Positions 50,882 to 63,868 of a stretch of DNA of 64,000 nt are shown here, piece after piece. The stretch comes from Auanema rhodensis (lineage: Eukaryota; Nematoda; Chromadorea; Rhabditida; Rhabditidae). The notes under the pieces were generated by a model. The model worked only from the letters and a program-made list of their open reading frames with translations. It had not been told where the DNA came from and did not search any database. The position numbers were made by a program, and so were the translations under genes. The stretch is from positions 18,298,501 to 18,362,500 of the forward strand of contig OZ059899.1 in assembly GCA_964057225.1 (NCBI GenBank), in the 5' to 3' direction. Within the stretch, counting starts at the first letter, position 1; every line of letters begins with the position of its first letter.

Positions 50882-53800
50882 ATAACATTGTCCATCGTCT
50901 TCGCCTTGAAAAAAGAAATCTAAAAACATCTACTTTTTGTGAAATTATTTCGAAATTTTTAGGGAAAATTTTTGTCAAAATGTTTTTGGAAGCAATGTTG
51001 AGTGTACATGGAAACTCAACATACACTAATACAACATTTTTTAAACGATCATAACTAATTTTTGTATTGAGGGTTTCTCAATGTAGTATAGTGCATTCGA
51101 ATCGGATTTTTAAGCTGCGTCGATCTGTGTTATCAGATTTGCGCTAGCTTAAAAAAGCACCGAGATATCAACTGATATAAGTTCACACTTATATCCTCGA
51201 TTTTCACCCTGAAAAATTGATTTTTTCGTTGAATAACATTGTCCATCGTCTTTGCCTTGAAAAAAGGAATCTAAAAACATCTACTTTTTGTAAAATTATT
51301 TTGAAATTTTTAGGGAAAATTTTTGTCAAAATGTTTTTGAAAGCAATGTTGAGTGTACATGGAAACTCAACATACACTAATACATCATTTTTCAAACGAT
51401 CATAACTAATTTTTGTATTGAGGGTTTCTCAATGTAGTATAGTGCATTCGATGCGGATTTTTAAGCTGCGTCGATCTGTGTTATCAGATTTGCGCTAGCT
51501 TAAAAAAGCACCGAGATATCAACTGATATAAGTTCACACTTATATCCTCGATTTTCACCCTGAAAAATTGATTTTTTCGTTGAATAACATTGTCCATCGT
51601 CTTTGCCTTGAAAAAAGGAATCTAAAAACATCTACTTTTTGTAAAATTATTTTGAAATTTTTAGGGAAAATTTTTGTCAAAATGTTTTTGAAAGCAATGT
51701 TGAGTGTACATGGAAACTCAACATACACTAATACATCATTTTCTAAACGATCATAACTAATTTTTGTATTGAGGGTTTCTCAATGTAGTATAGTGCATTC
51801 GATGCGGATTTTTAAGCTGCGTCGATCTGTGTTATCAGATTTGCGCTAGCTTAAAAAAGCACCGAGATATCAACTGATATAAGTTCACACTTATATCCTC
51901 GATTTTCACCCTGAAGAATTAATTTTTTTGTTGAATAACATTGTCCATCGTCTTCGCCTTGAAAAAAGGAATCTAAAAACATCTACTTTTTGTGAAATTA
52001 TTTCGAAATTTTTAGGGAAAATTTTTGTCAAAATGTTTTTGGAAGCAATGTTGAGTGTACATGGAAACTCAACATACACTAATACATCATTTTTTAAACG
52101 ATCATAACTAATTTTTGTATTGAGGGTTTCTCAATGTAGTATAGTGCATTCGATGCGGATTTTTAAGCTGCGTCGATCTGTGTCATCAGATTTGCGCTAG
52201 CTTAAAAAAGCACCGAGATATCAACTGATATAAGTTCACACTTATATCTTCGATTTTCACCCTGAAGAATTAATTTTTTTGTTGAATAACATTGTCCATC
52301 GTCTTCGCCTTGAAAAAAGGAATCTAAAAACATCTACTTTTTGTGAAATTATTTCGAAATTTTTAGGGAAAATTTTTGTCAAAATGTTTTTGGAAGCAAT
52401 GTTGAGTGTACATGGAAACTCAACATACACTAATACATCATTTTTTAAACGATCATAACTAATTTTTGTATTGAGGGTTTCTCAATGTAGTATAGTGCAT
52501 TCGATGCGGATTTTTAAGCTGCGTCGATCTGTGTTATCAGATTTGCGCTAGCTTAAAAATGCACCGAGATATCAACTGATATTAGTTCACACTTATATCC
52601 TCGATTTTCACCCTGAAGAATTAATTTTTTTGTTGAATAACATTGTCCATCGTCTTCGCCTTAAAAAAAGGAATCTAAAAACATCTACTTTTCGTGAAAT
52701 TATTTCGAAATTTTTAGGTAAAATTTTTGTCAAAATGTTTTTGAAAGCAATGTTGAGTGTACATGGAAACTCAACATACACTAATGCATCATTTTTCAAA
52801 CGATCATGACTAATTTTTGTATTGAGGGTTTCTCAATAAAGTATAGTGCATTCGATGCGGATTTTTAAGCTGCGTCGATCTGTGTTATCAGATTTGCGCT
52901 AGCTTAAAAATGAACCGAGATATCAACTGATATAAGTTCACACTTATAATCTCGATTTTCACCCTGAAGAATTAATTTTTTTGTTGAATAACATTGTCCA
53001 TCGTCTTCGCCTTGAAAAAAGGAATCTAAAAACATCTACTTTTTGTGAAATTATTTTGAAATTTTCAGGGAAAATTTTTGTCAAAATGTTTTTGGAAGCA
53101 ATGTTGAGTGTACATGGAAACTCAACATACACTAATGCATCATTTTTCAAACGATCATGACTAATTTTTGTATTAAGCGTTTCTCAATGTTGTATAGTGC
53201 ATTCGATGCGGATTTTTAAGCTGCGTCGATCTATGTTATCAGATTTGCGCTAGCTTAAAAATGCACCGAGATATCAACTGATATAAGTTCACACTTATAA
53301 TCTCGATTTTCACCCTGAAGAATTAATTTTTTTGTTGAATAACATTGTCCATCGTCTTCGCCTTGAAAAAAGGAATCTAAAAACATCTACTTTTTTTGAA
53401 ATTATTTCGAAATTTTTAGGGAAAATTTTTGTCAAAATGTTTTTGAAAGCAATGTTGAGTGTACATGGAAACTCAACATACACTAATGCATCATTTTTCA
53501 AACGATCATGACTAATTTTTGTATTAAGCGTTTCTCAATGTAGTATAGTGCATTCGATGCGGATTTTTAAGCTGCGTCGATCTGTGTTATCAGATTTGCG
53601 CTAGCTTAAAAATGTACCGAGATATCAACTGATATAAGTTCACACTTATATCCTCGATTTTCACCCTGAAAAATTGATTTTTTCGTTGAATAACACTGTC
53701 CATCGTCTTTGCCTTGAAAAAAGGAATCTAAAAACATCTACTTTTTGTGAAATTATTTTGAAATTTTCAGGGAAAATTTTTGTCGAAATGTTTTTGGAAG

Positions 53801-54040
53801 CAATGTTGAGTGTACATGGAAACTCAACATACACTAATGCATCATTTTTCAAACGATCATGACTAATTTTTGTATTAAGCGTTTCTCAATGTTGTATAGT
53901 GCATTCGATGCGGATTTTTAAGCTGCGTCGATCTGTGTTATCAGATTTGCGCTAGCTTAAAAAAGCACCGAGATATCAACTGATATAAGTTCACACTTAT
54001 ATCTTCGATTTTCACCCTGAAGAATTAATTTTTTTGTTGA
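50882..54040 (+). repeat. 9-mer HOR, copy 2 (3159 bp)
   Basis: Order a to i at 50882, 51233, 51584, 51935, 52286, 52637, 52988, 53339 and 53690, with all the diagnostic bases of copy 1 ('gaatcgg', 'gtgtcatcag', 'gatattagttc', 'ctcaataaagtatag', 'atgtaccg', 'gtcgaaatg'). Monomer x has been lost, giving exactly 9 x 351 bp. I see no base differences in members e to i relative to copy 1. Confidence 0.93.
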
Positions 54041-57000
54041 ATAACATTGTCCATCGTCTTCGCCTTGAAAAAAGAAATCTAAAAACATCTACTTTTTGTG
54101 AAATTATTTCGAAATTTTTAGGGAAAATTTTTGTCAAAATGTTTTTGGAAGCAATGTTGAGTGTACATGGAAACTCAACATACACTAATACAACATTTTT
54201 TAAACGATCATAACTAATTTTTGTATTGAGGGTTTCTCAATGTAGTATAGTGCATTCGAATCGGATTTTTAAGCTGCGTCGATCTGTGTTATCAGATTTG
54301 CGCTAGCTTAAAAAAGCACCGAGATATCAACTGATATAAGTTCACACTTATATCCTCGATTTTCACCCTGAAAAATTGATTTTTTCGTTGAATAACATTG
54401 TCCATCGTCTTTGCCTTGAAAAAAGGAATCTAAAAACATCTACTTTTTGTAAAATTATTTTGAAATTTTTAGGGAAAATTTTTGTCAAAATGTTTTTGAA
54501 AGCAATGTTGAGTGTACATGGAAACTCAACATACACTAATACATCATTTTTCAAACGATCATAACTAATTTTTGTATTGAGGGTTTCTCAATGTAGTATA
54601 GTGCATTCGATGCGGATTTTTAAGCTGCGTCGATCTGTGTTATCAGATTTGCGCTAGCTTAAAAAAGCACCGAGATATCAACTGATATAAGTTCACACTT
54701 ATATCCTCGATTTTCACCCTGAAAAATTGATTTTTTCGTTGAATAACATTGTCCATCGTCTTTGCCTTGAAAAAAGGAATCTAAAAACATCTACTTTTTG
54801 TAAAATTATTTTGAAATTTTTAGGGAAAATTTTTGTCAAAATGTTTTTGAAAGCAATGTTGAGTGTACATGGAAACTCAACATACACTAATACATCATTT
54901 TCTAAACGATCATAACTAATTTTTGTATTGAGGGTTTCTCAATGTAGTATAGTGCATTCGATGCGGATTTTTAAGCTGCGTCGATCTGTGTTATCAGATT
55001 TGCGCTAGCTTAAAAAAGCACCGAGATATCAACTGATATAAGTTCACACTTATATCCTCGATTTTCACCCTGAAGAATTAATTTTTTTGTTGAATAACAT
55101 TGTCCATCGTCTTCGCCTTGAAAAAAGGAATCTAAAAACATCTACTTTTTGTGAAATTATTTCGAAATTTTTAGGGAAAATTTTTGTCAAAATGTTTTTG
55201 GAAGCAATGTTGAGTGTACATGGAAACTCAACATACACTAATACATCATTTTTTAAACGATCATAACTAATTTTTGTATTGAGGGTTTCTCAATGTAGTA
55301 TAGTGCATTCGATGCGGATTTTTAAGCTGCGTCGATCTGTGTCATCAGATTTGCGCTAGCTTAAAAAAGCACCGAGATATCAACTGATATAAGTTCACAC
55401 TTATATCTTCGATTTTCACCCTGAAGAATTAATTTTTTTGTTGAATAACATTGTCCATCGTCTTCGCCTTGAAAAAAGCAATCTAAAAACAACTACTTTT
55501 TGTGAAATTATTTCGAAATTTTTAGGGAAAATTTTTGTCAAAATGTTTTTGGAAGCAATGTTGAGTGTACATGGAAACTCAACATACACTAATACATCAT
55601 TTTTTAAACGATCATAACTAATTTTTGTATTGAGGGTTTCTCAATGTAGTATAGTGCATTCGATGCGGATTTTTAAGCTGCGTCGATCTGTGTTATCAGA
55701 TTTGCGCTAGCTTAAAAATGCACCGAGATATCAACTGATATAAGTTCACACTTATATCCTCGATTTTCACCCTGAAAAATTGATTTTTTCGTTGAATAAC
55801 ATTGTCCATCGTCTTTGCCTTGAAAAAAGGAATCTAAAAACATCTACTTTTTGTAAAATTATTTTGAAATTTTTAGGGAAAATTTTTGTCAAAATGTTTT
55901 TGAAAGCAATGTTGAGTGTACATGGAAACTCAACATACACTAATACATCATTTTCTAAACGATCATAACTAATTTTTGTATTGAGGGTTTCTCAATGTAG
56001 TATAGTGCATTCGATGCGGATTTTTAAGCTGCGTCGATCTGTGTTATCAGATTTGCGCTAGCTTAAAAAAGCACCGAGATATCAACTGATATAAGTTCAC
56101 ACTTATATCCTCGATTTTCACCCTGAAGAATTAATTTTTTTGTTGAATAACATTGTCCATCGTCTTCGCCTTGAAAAAAGGAATCTAAAAACATCTACTT
56201 TTTGTGAAATTATTTCGAAATTTTTAGGGAAAATTTTTGTCAAAATGTTTTTGGAAGCAATGTTGAGTGTACATGGAAACTCAACATACACTAATACATC
56301 ATTTTTTAAACGATCATAACTAATTTTTGTATTGAGGGTTTCTCAATGTAGTATAGTGCATTCGATGCGGATTTTTAAGCTGCGTCGATCTGTGTCATCA
56401 GATTTGCGCTAGCTTAAAAAAGCACCGAGATATCAACTGATATAAGTTCACACTTATATCTTCGATTTTCACCCTGAAGAATTAATTTTTTTGTTGAATA
56501 ACATTGTCCATCGTCTTCGCCTTGAAAAAAGGAATCTAAAAACATCTACTTTTTGTGAAATTATTTCGAAATTTTTAGGGAAAATTTTTGTCAAAATGTT
56601 TTTGGAAGCAATGTTGAGTGTACATGGAAACTCAACATACACTAATACATCATTTTTTAAACGATCATAACTAATTTTTGTATTGAGGGTTTCTCAATGT
56701 AGTATAGTGCATTCGATGCGGATTTTTAAGCTGCGTCGATCTGTGTTATCAGATTTGCGCTAGCTTAAAAATGCACCGAGATATCAACTGATATTAGTTC
56801 ACACTTATATCCTCGATTTTCACCCTGAAGAATTAATTTTTTTGTTGAATAACATTGTCCATCGTCTTCGCCTTAAAAAAAGGAATCTAAAAACATCTAC
56901 TTTTCGTGAAATTATTTCGAAATTTTTAGGTAAAATTTTTGTCAAAATGTTTTTGAAAGCAATGTTGAGTGTACATGGAAACTCAACATACACTAATGCA

Positions 57001-58252
57001 TCATTTTTCAAACGATCATGACTAATTTTTGTATTGAGGGTTTCTCAATAAAGTATAGTGCATTCGATGCGGATTTTTAAGCTGCGTCGATCTGTGTTAT
57101 CAGATTTGCGCTAGCTTAAAAATGAACCGAGATATCAACTGATATAAGTTCACACTTATAATCTCGATTTTCACCCTGAAGAATTAATTTTTTTGTTGAA
57201 TAACATTGTCCATCGTCTTCGCCTTGAAAAAAGGAATCTAAAAACATCTACTTTTTGTGAAATTATTTTGAAATTTTCAGGGAAAATTTTTGTCAAAATG
57301 TTTTTGGAAGCAATGTTGAGTGTACATGGAAACTCAACATACACTAATGCATCATTTTTCAAACGATCATGACTAATTTTTGTATTAAGCGTTTCTCAAT
57401 GTTGTATAGTGCATTCGATGCGGATTTTTAAGCTGCGTCGATCTATGTTATCAGATTTGCGCTAGCTTAAAAATGCACCGAGATATCAACTGATATAAGT
57501 TCACACTTATAATCTCGATTTTCACCCTGAAGAATTAATTTTTTTGTTGAATAACATTGTCCATCGTCTTCGCCTTGAAAAAAGGAATCTAAAAACATCT
57601 ACTTTTTTTGAAATTATTTCGAAATTTTTAGGGAAAATTTTTGTCAAAATGTTTTTGAAAGCAATGTTGAGTGTACATGGAAACTCAACATACACTAATG
57701 CATCATTTTTCAAACGATCATGACTAATTTTTGTATTAAGCGTTTCTCAATGTAGTATAGTGCATTCGATGCGGATTTTTAAGCTGCGTCGATCTGTGTT
57801 ATCAGATTTGCGCTAGCTTAAAAATGTACCGAGATATCAACTGATATAAGTTCACACTTATATCCTCGATTTTCACCCTGAAAAATTGATTTTTTCGTTG
57901 AATAACACTGTCCATCGTCTTTGCCTTGAAAAAAGGAATCTAAAAACATCTACTTTTTGTGAAATTATTTTGAAATTTTCAGGGAAAATTTTTGTCGAAA
58001 TGTTTTTGGAAGCAATGTTGAGTGTACATGGAAACTCAACATACACTAATGCATCATTTTTCAAACGATCATGACTAATTTTTGTATTAAGCGTTTCTCA
58101 ATGTTGTATAGTGCATTCGATGCGGATTTTTAAGCTGCGTCGATCTGTGTTATCAGATTTGCGCTAGCTTAAAAAAGCACCGAGATATCAACTGATATAA
58201 GTTCACACTTATATCTTCGATTTTCACCCTGAAGAATTAATTTTTTTGTTGA
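54041..58252 (+). repeat. 9-mer HOR, copy 3 (12 monomers, 4212 bp)
   Basis: Order a, b, c, d, e', c, d, e, f, g, h, i at 54041, 54392, 54743, 55094, 55445, 55796, 56147, 56498, 56849, 57200, 57551 and 57902. The c-d-e triplet is present twice. The first e is a variant (e', 'aaaaaagcaatc' and 'aacaactac' at about 55476-55495) with a plain 'gatataag' tail; the second e has the usual 'gatattagttc'. The expansion is exactly three monomers. Confidence 0.93.
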
Positions 58253-61200
58253 ATAACATTGTCCATCGTCTTCGCCTTGAAAAAAGAAATCTAAAAACAT
58301 CTACTTTTTGTGAAATTATTTCGAAATTTTTAGGGAAAATTTTTGTCAAAATGTTTTTGGAAGCAATGTTGAGTGTACATGGAAACTCAACATACACTAA
58401 TACAACATTTTTTAAACGATCATAACTAATTTTTGTATTGAGGGTTTCTCAATGTAGTATAGTGCATTCGAATCGGATTTTTAAGCTGCGTCGATCTGTG
58501 TTATCAGATTTGCGCTAGCTTAAAAAAGCACCGAGATATCAACTGATATAAGTTCACACTTATATCCTCGATTTTCACCCTGAAAAATTGATTTTTTCGT
58601 TGAATAACATTGTCCATCGTCTTTGCCTTGAAAAAAGGAATCTAAAAACATCTACTTTTTGTAAAATTATTTTGAAATTTTTAGGGAAAATTTTTGTCAA
58701 AATGTTTTTGAAAGCAATGTTGAGTGTACATGGAAACTCAACATACACTAATACATCATTTTTCAAACGATCATAACTAATTTTTGTATTGAGGGTTTCT
58801 CAATGTAGTATAGTGCATTCGATGCGGATTTTTAAGCTGCGTCGATCTGTGTTATCAGATTTGCGCTAGCTTAAAAAAGCACCGAGATATCAACTGATAT
58901 AAGTTCACACTTATATCCTCGATTTTCACCCTGAAAAATTGATTTTTTCGTTGAATAACATTGTCCATCGTCTTTGCCTTGAAAAAAGGAATCTAAAAAC
59001 ATCTACTTTTTGTAAAATTATTTTGAAATTTTTAGGGAAAATTTTTGTCAAAATGTTTTTGAAAGCAATGTTGAGTGTACATGGAAACTCAACATACACT
59101 AATACATCATTTTCTAAACGATCATAACTAATTTTTGTATTGAGGGTTTCTCAATGTAGTATAGTGCATTCGATGCGGATTTTTAAGCTGCGTCGATCTG
59201 TGTTATCAGATTTGCGCTAGCTTAAAAAAGCACCGAGATATCAACTGATATAAGTTCACACTTATATCCTCGATTTTCACCCTGAAGAATTAATTTTTTT
59301 GTTGAATAACATTGTCCATCGTCTTCGCCTTGAAAAAAGGAATCTAAAAACATCTACTTTTTGTGAAATTATTTCGAAATTTTTAGGGAAAATTTTTGTC
59401 AAAATGTTTTTGGAAGCAATGTTGAGTGTACATGGAAACTCAACATACACTAATACATCATTTTTTAAACGATCATAACTAATTTTTGTATTGAGGGTTT
59501 CTCAATGTAGTATAGTGCATTCGATGCGGATTTTTAAGCTGCGTCGATCTGTGTCATCAGATTTGCGCTAGCTTAAAAAAGCACCGAGATATCAACTGAT
59601 ATAAGTTCACACTTATATCTTCGATTTTCACCCTGAAGAATTAATTTTTTTGTTGAATAACATTGTCCATCGTCTTCGCCTTGAAAAAAGCAATCTAAAA
59701 ACAACTACTTTTTGTGAAATTATTTCGAAATTTTTAGGGAAAATTTTTGTCAAAATGTTTTTGGAAGCAATGTTGAGTGTACATGGAAACTCAACATACA
59801 CTAATACATCATTTTTTAAACGATCATAACTAATTTTTGTATTGAGGGTTTCTCAATGTAGTATAGTGCATTCGATGCGGATTTTTAAGCTGCGTCGATC
59901 TGTGTTATCAGATTTGCGCTAGCTTAAAAATGCACCGAGATATCAACTGATATAAGTTCACACTTATATCCTCGATTTTCACCCTGAAGAATTAATTTTT
60001 TTGTTGAATAACATTGTCCATCGTCTTCGCCTTAAAAAAAGGAATCTAAAAACATCTACTTTTCGTGAAATTATTTCGAAATTTTTAGGTAAAATTTTTG
60101 TCAAAATGTTTTTGAAAGCAATGTTGAGTGTACATGGAAACTCAACATACACTAATGCATCATTTTTCAAACGATCATGACTAATTTTTGTATTGAGGGT
60201 TTCTCAATGTAGTATAGTGCATTCGATGCGGATTTTTAAGCTGCGTCGATCTGTGTTATCAGATTTGCGCTAGCTTAAAAATGAACCGAGATATCAACTG
60301 ATATAAGTTCACACTTATAATCTCGATTTTCACCCTGAAGAATTAATTTTTTTGTTGAATAACATTGTCCATCGTCTTCGCCTTGAAAAAAGGAATCTAA
60401 AAACATCTACTTTTTGTGAAATTATTTTGAAATTTTCAGGGAAAATTTTTGTCAAAATGTTTTTGGAAGCAATGTTGAGTGTACATGGAAACTCAACATA
60501 CACTAATGCATCATTTTTCAAACGATCATGACTAATTTTTGTATTAAGCGTTTCTCAATGTTGTATAGTGCATTCGATGCGGATTTTTAAGCTGCGTCGA
60601 TCTATGTTATCAGATTTGCGCTAGCTTAAAAATGCACCGAGATATCAACTGATATAAGTTCACACTTATAATCTCGATTTTCACCCTGAAGAATTAATTT
60701 TTTTGTTGAATAACATTGTCCATCGTCTTCGCCTTGAAAAAAGGAATCTAAAAACATCTACTTTTTTTGAAATTATTTCGAAATTTTTAGGGAAAATTTT
60801 TGTCAAAATGTTTTTGAAAGCAATGTTGAGTGTACATGGAAACTCAACATACACTAATGCATCATTTTTCAAACGATCATGACTAATTTTTGTATTGAGG
60901 GTTTCTCAATGTAGTATAGTGCATTCGATGCGGATTTTTAAGCTGCGTCGATCTGTGTTATCAGATTTGCGCTAGCTTAAAAATGTACCGAGATATCAAC
61001 TGATATAAGTTCACACTTATATCCTCGATTTTCACCCTGAAAAATTGATTTTTTCGTTGAATAACACTGTCCATCGTCTTTGCCTTGAAAAAAGGAATCT
61101 AAAAACATCTACTTTTTGTGAAATTATTTTGAAATTTTCAGGGAAAATTTTTGTCGAAATGTTTTTGGAAGCAATGTTGAGTGTACATGGAAACTCAACA

Positions 61201-61411
61201 TACACTAATGCATCATTTTTCAAACGATCATGACTAATTTTTGTATTAAGCGTTTCTCAATGTTGTATAGTGCATTCGATGCGGATTTTTAAGCTGCGTC
61301 GATCTGTGTTATCAGATTTGCGCTAGCTTAAAAAAGCACCGAGATATCAACTGATATAAGTTCACACTTATATCCTCGATTTTCACCCTGAAGAATTAAT
61401 TTTTTTGTTGA
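58253..61411 (+). repeat. 9-mer HOR, copy 4 (3159 bp)
   Basis: Order a, b, c, d, e', f, g, h, i at 58253, 58604, 58955, 59306, 59657, 60008, 60359, 60710 and 61061. It carries the e' variant ('gcaatc', 'aacaactac' at about 59688-59707) otherwise seen only in copy 3. Its f lacks the 'ctcaataaag' change (it reads 'ctcaatgtag'), and its h has 'tgtattgaggg' instead of 'tgtattaagcg', so it is slightly more diverged than copies 1-3 are from each other. Confidence 0.9.
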
Positions 61412-63868
61412 ATAACATTGTCCATCGTCTTCGCCTTGAAAAAAGGAATCTAAAAACATCTACTTTTTGTGAAATTATTTCGAAATTTTTAGGGAAAATT
61501 TTTGTCAAAATGTTTTTGGAAGCAATGTTGAGTGTACATGGAAACTCAACATACACTAATACATCATTTTTTAAACGATCATAACTAATTTTTGTATTGA
61601 GGGTTTCTCAATGTAGTATAGTGCATTCGATGCGGATTTTTAAGCTGCGTCGATCTGTGTTATCAGATTTGCGCTAGCTTAAAAAAGCACCGAGATATCA
61701 ACTGATATAAGTTCACACTTATATCTTCGATTTTCACCCTGAAGAATTAATTTTTTTGTTGAATAACATTGTCCATCGTCTTCGCCTTGAAAAAAGAAAT
61801 CTAAAAACATCTACTTTTTGTGAAATTATTTCGAAATTTTTAGGGAAAATTTTTGTCAAAATGTTTTTGGAAGCAATGTTGAGTGTACATGGAAACTCAA
61901 CATACACTAATACAACATTTTTTAAACGATCATAACTAATTTTTGTATTGAGGGTTTCTCAATGTAGTATAGTGCATTCGATGCGGATTTTTAAGCTGCG
62001 TCGATCTGTGTTATCAGATTTGCGCTAGCTTAAAAATGCACCGAGATATCAACTGATATAAGTTCACACTTATATCCTCGATTTTCACCCTGAAGAATTA
62101 ATTTTTTTGTTGAATAACATTGTCCATCGTCTTCGCCTTGAAAAAAGGAATCTAAAAACATCTACTTTTCGTGAAATTATTTCGAAATTTTTAGGTAAAA
62201 TTTTTGTCAAAATGTTTTTGAAAGCAATGTTGAGTGTACATGGAAACTGAACATACACTAATGCATCATTTTTCAAACGATCATGACTAATTTTTGTATT
62301 GAGGGTTTCTCAATGTAGTATAGTGCATTCGATGCGGATTTTTAAGCTGCGTCGATCTGTGTTATCAGATTTGCGCTAGCTTAAAAATGCACCGAGATAT
62401 CAACTGATATAAGTTCACACTTATATCCTCGATTTTCACCCTGAAGAATTGATTTTTTTGTTGAATAACATTGTCCATCGTCTTCGCCTTGAAAAAAGGA
62501 ATCTAAAAACATCTACTTTTTGTGAAATTATTTTGAAATTTTTAGGGAAAATTTTTGTCAAAATGTTTTTGGAAGCAATGTTGAGTGTACATGGAAACTC
62601 AACATACACTAATACATCATTTTTTAAACGATCATAACTAATTTTTGTATTGAGGGTTTCTCAATGTAGTATAGTGCATTCGATGCGGATTTTTAAGCTG
62701 CGTCGATCTGTGTTATCAGATTTGCGCTAGCTTAAAAAAGCACCGAGATATCAACTGATATAAGTTCACACTTATATCCTCGATTTTCACCCTGAAAAAT
62801 TGATTTTTTCGTTGAATAACATTGTCCATCGTCTTTGCCTTGAAAAAAGGAATCTAAAAACATCTACTTTTTGTAAAATTATTTTGAAATTTTTAGGGAA
62901 AATTTTTGTCAAAATGTTTTTGAAAGCAATGTTGAGTGTACATGGAAACTCAACATACACTAATACATCATTTTCTAAACGATCATAACTAATTTTTGTA
63001 TTGAGGGTTTCTCAATGTAGTATAGTGCATTCGATGCGGATTTTTAAGCTGCGTCGATCTGTGTTATCAGATTTGCGCTAGCTTAAAAAAGCACCGAGAT
63101 ATCAACTGATATAAGTTCACACTTATATCCTCGATTTTCACCCTGAAGAATTAATTTTTTTGTTGAATAACATTGTCCATCGTCTTCGCCTTGAAAAAAG
63201 GAATCTAAAAACATCTACTTTTTGTGAAATTATTTCGAAATTTTTAGGGAAAATTTTTGTCAAAATGTTTTTGGAAGCAATGTTGAGTGTACATGGAAAC
63301 TCAACATACACTAATACATCATTTTTTAAACGATCATAACTAATTTTTGTATTGAGGGTTTCTCAATGTAGTATAGTGCATTCTATGCGGATTTTTAAGC
63401 TGCGTCGATCTGTGTCATCAGATTTGCGCTAGCTTAAAAAAGCACCGAGATATCAACTGATATAAGTTCACACTTATATCCTCGATTTTCACCCTGAAAA
63501 ATTGATTATTTCGTTGAATAACACTGTCCATCGTCTTTGCCTTGAAAAAAGGAATCTAAAAACATCTACTTTTTGTGAAATTATTTTGAAATTTTCAGGG
63601 AAAATTTTTGTCAAAATGTTTTTGGAAGCAATGTTGAGTGTACATGGAAACTCAACATACACTAATGCATCATTTTTCAAACGATCATGACTAATTTTTG
63701 TATTAAGCGTTTCTCAATGTTGTATAGTGCATTCGATGCGGATTTTTAAGCTGCGTCGATCTGTGTTATCAGATTTGCGCTAGCTTAAAAATGCACCGAG
63801 ATATCAACTGATATAAGTTCACACTTATATCCTCGATTTTCACCCTGAAGAATTAATTTTTTTGTTGA
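61412..63868 (+). repeat. Shuffled monomers of the 9-mer set
   Basis: Seven monomers at 61412 (d/e-like), 61763 (a-like, with 'aatacaacat' but 'gatgcgg'), 62114 (f-like), 62465 (mixed), 62816 (c), 63167 (d, with 'gtgtcatcag' and 'ttctatgcgg') and 63518 (i-like, with 'attgattatttcg'). The a-to-i order is lost although the individual types are retained. The unit at 62114 has 'ggaaactgaac' (C to G at 62249), one of only two breaks I noticed in the conserved dyad. Confidence 0.82.
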
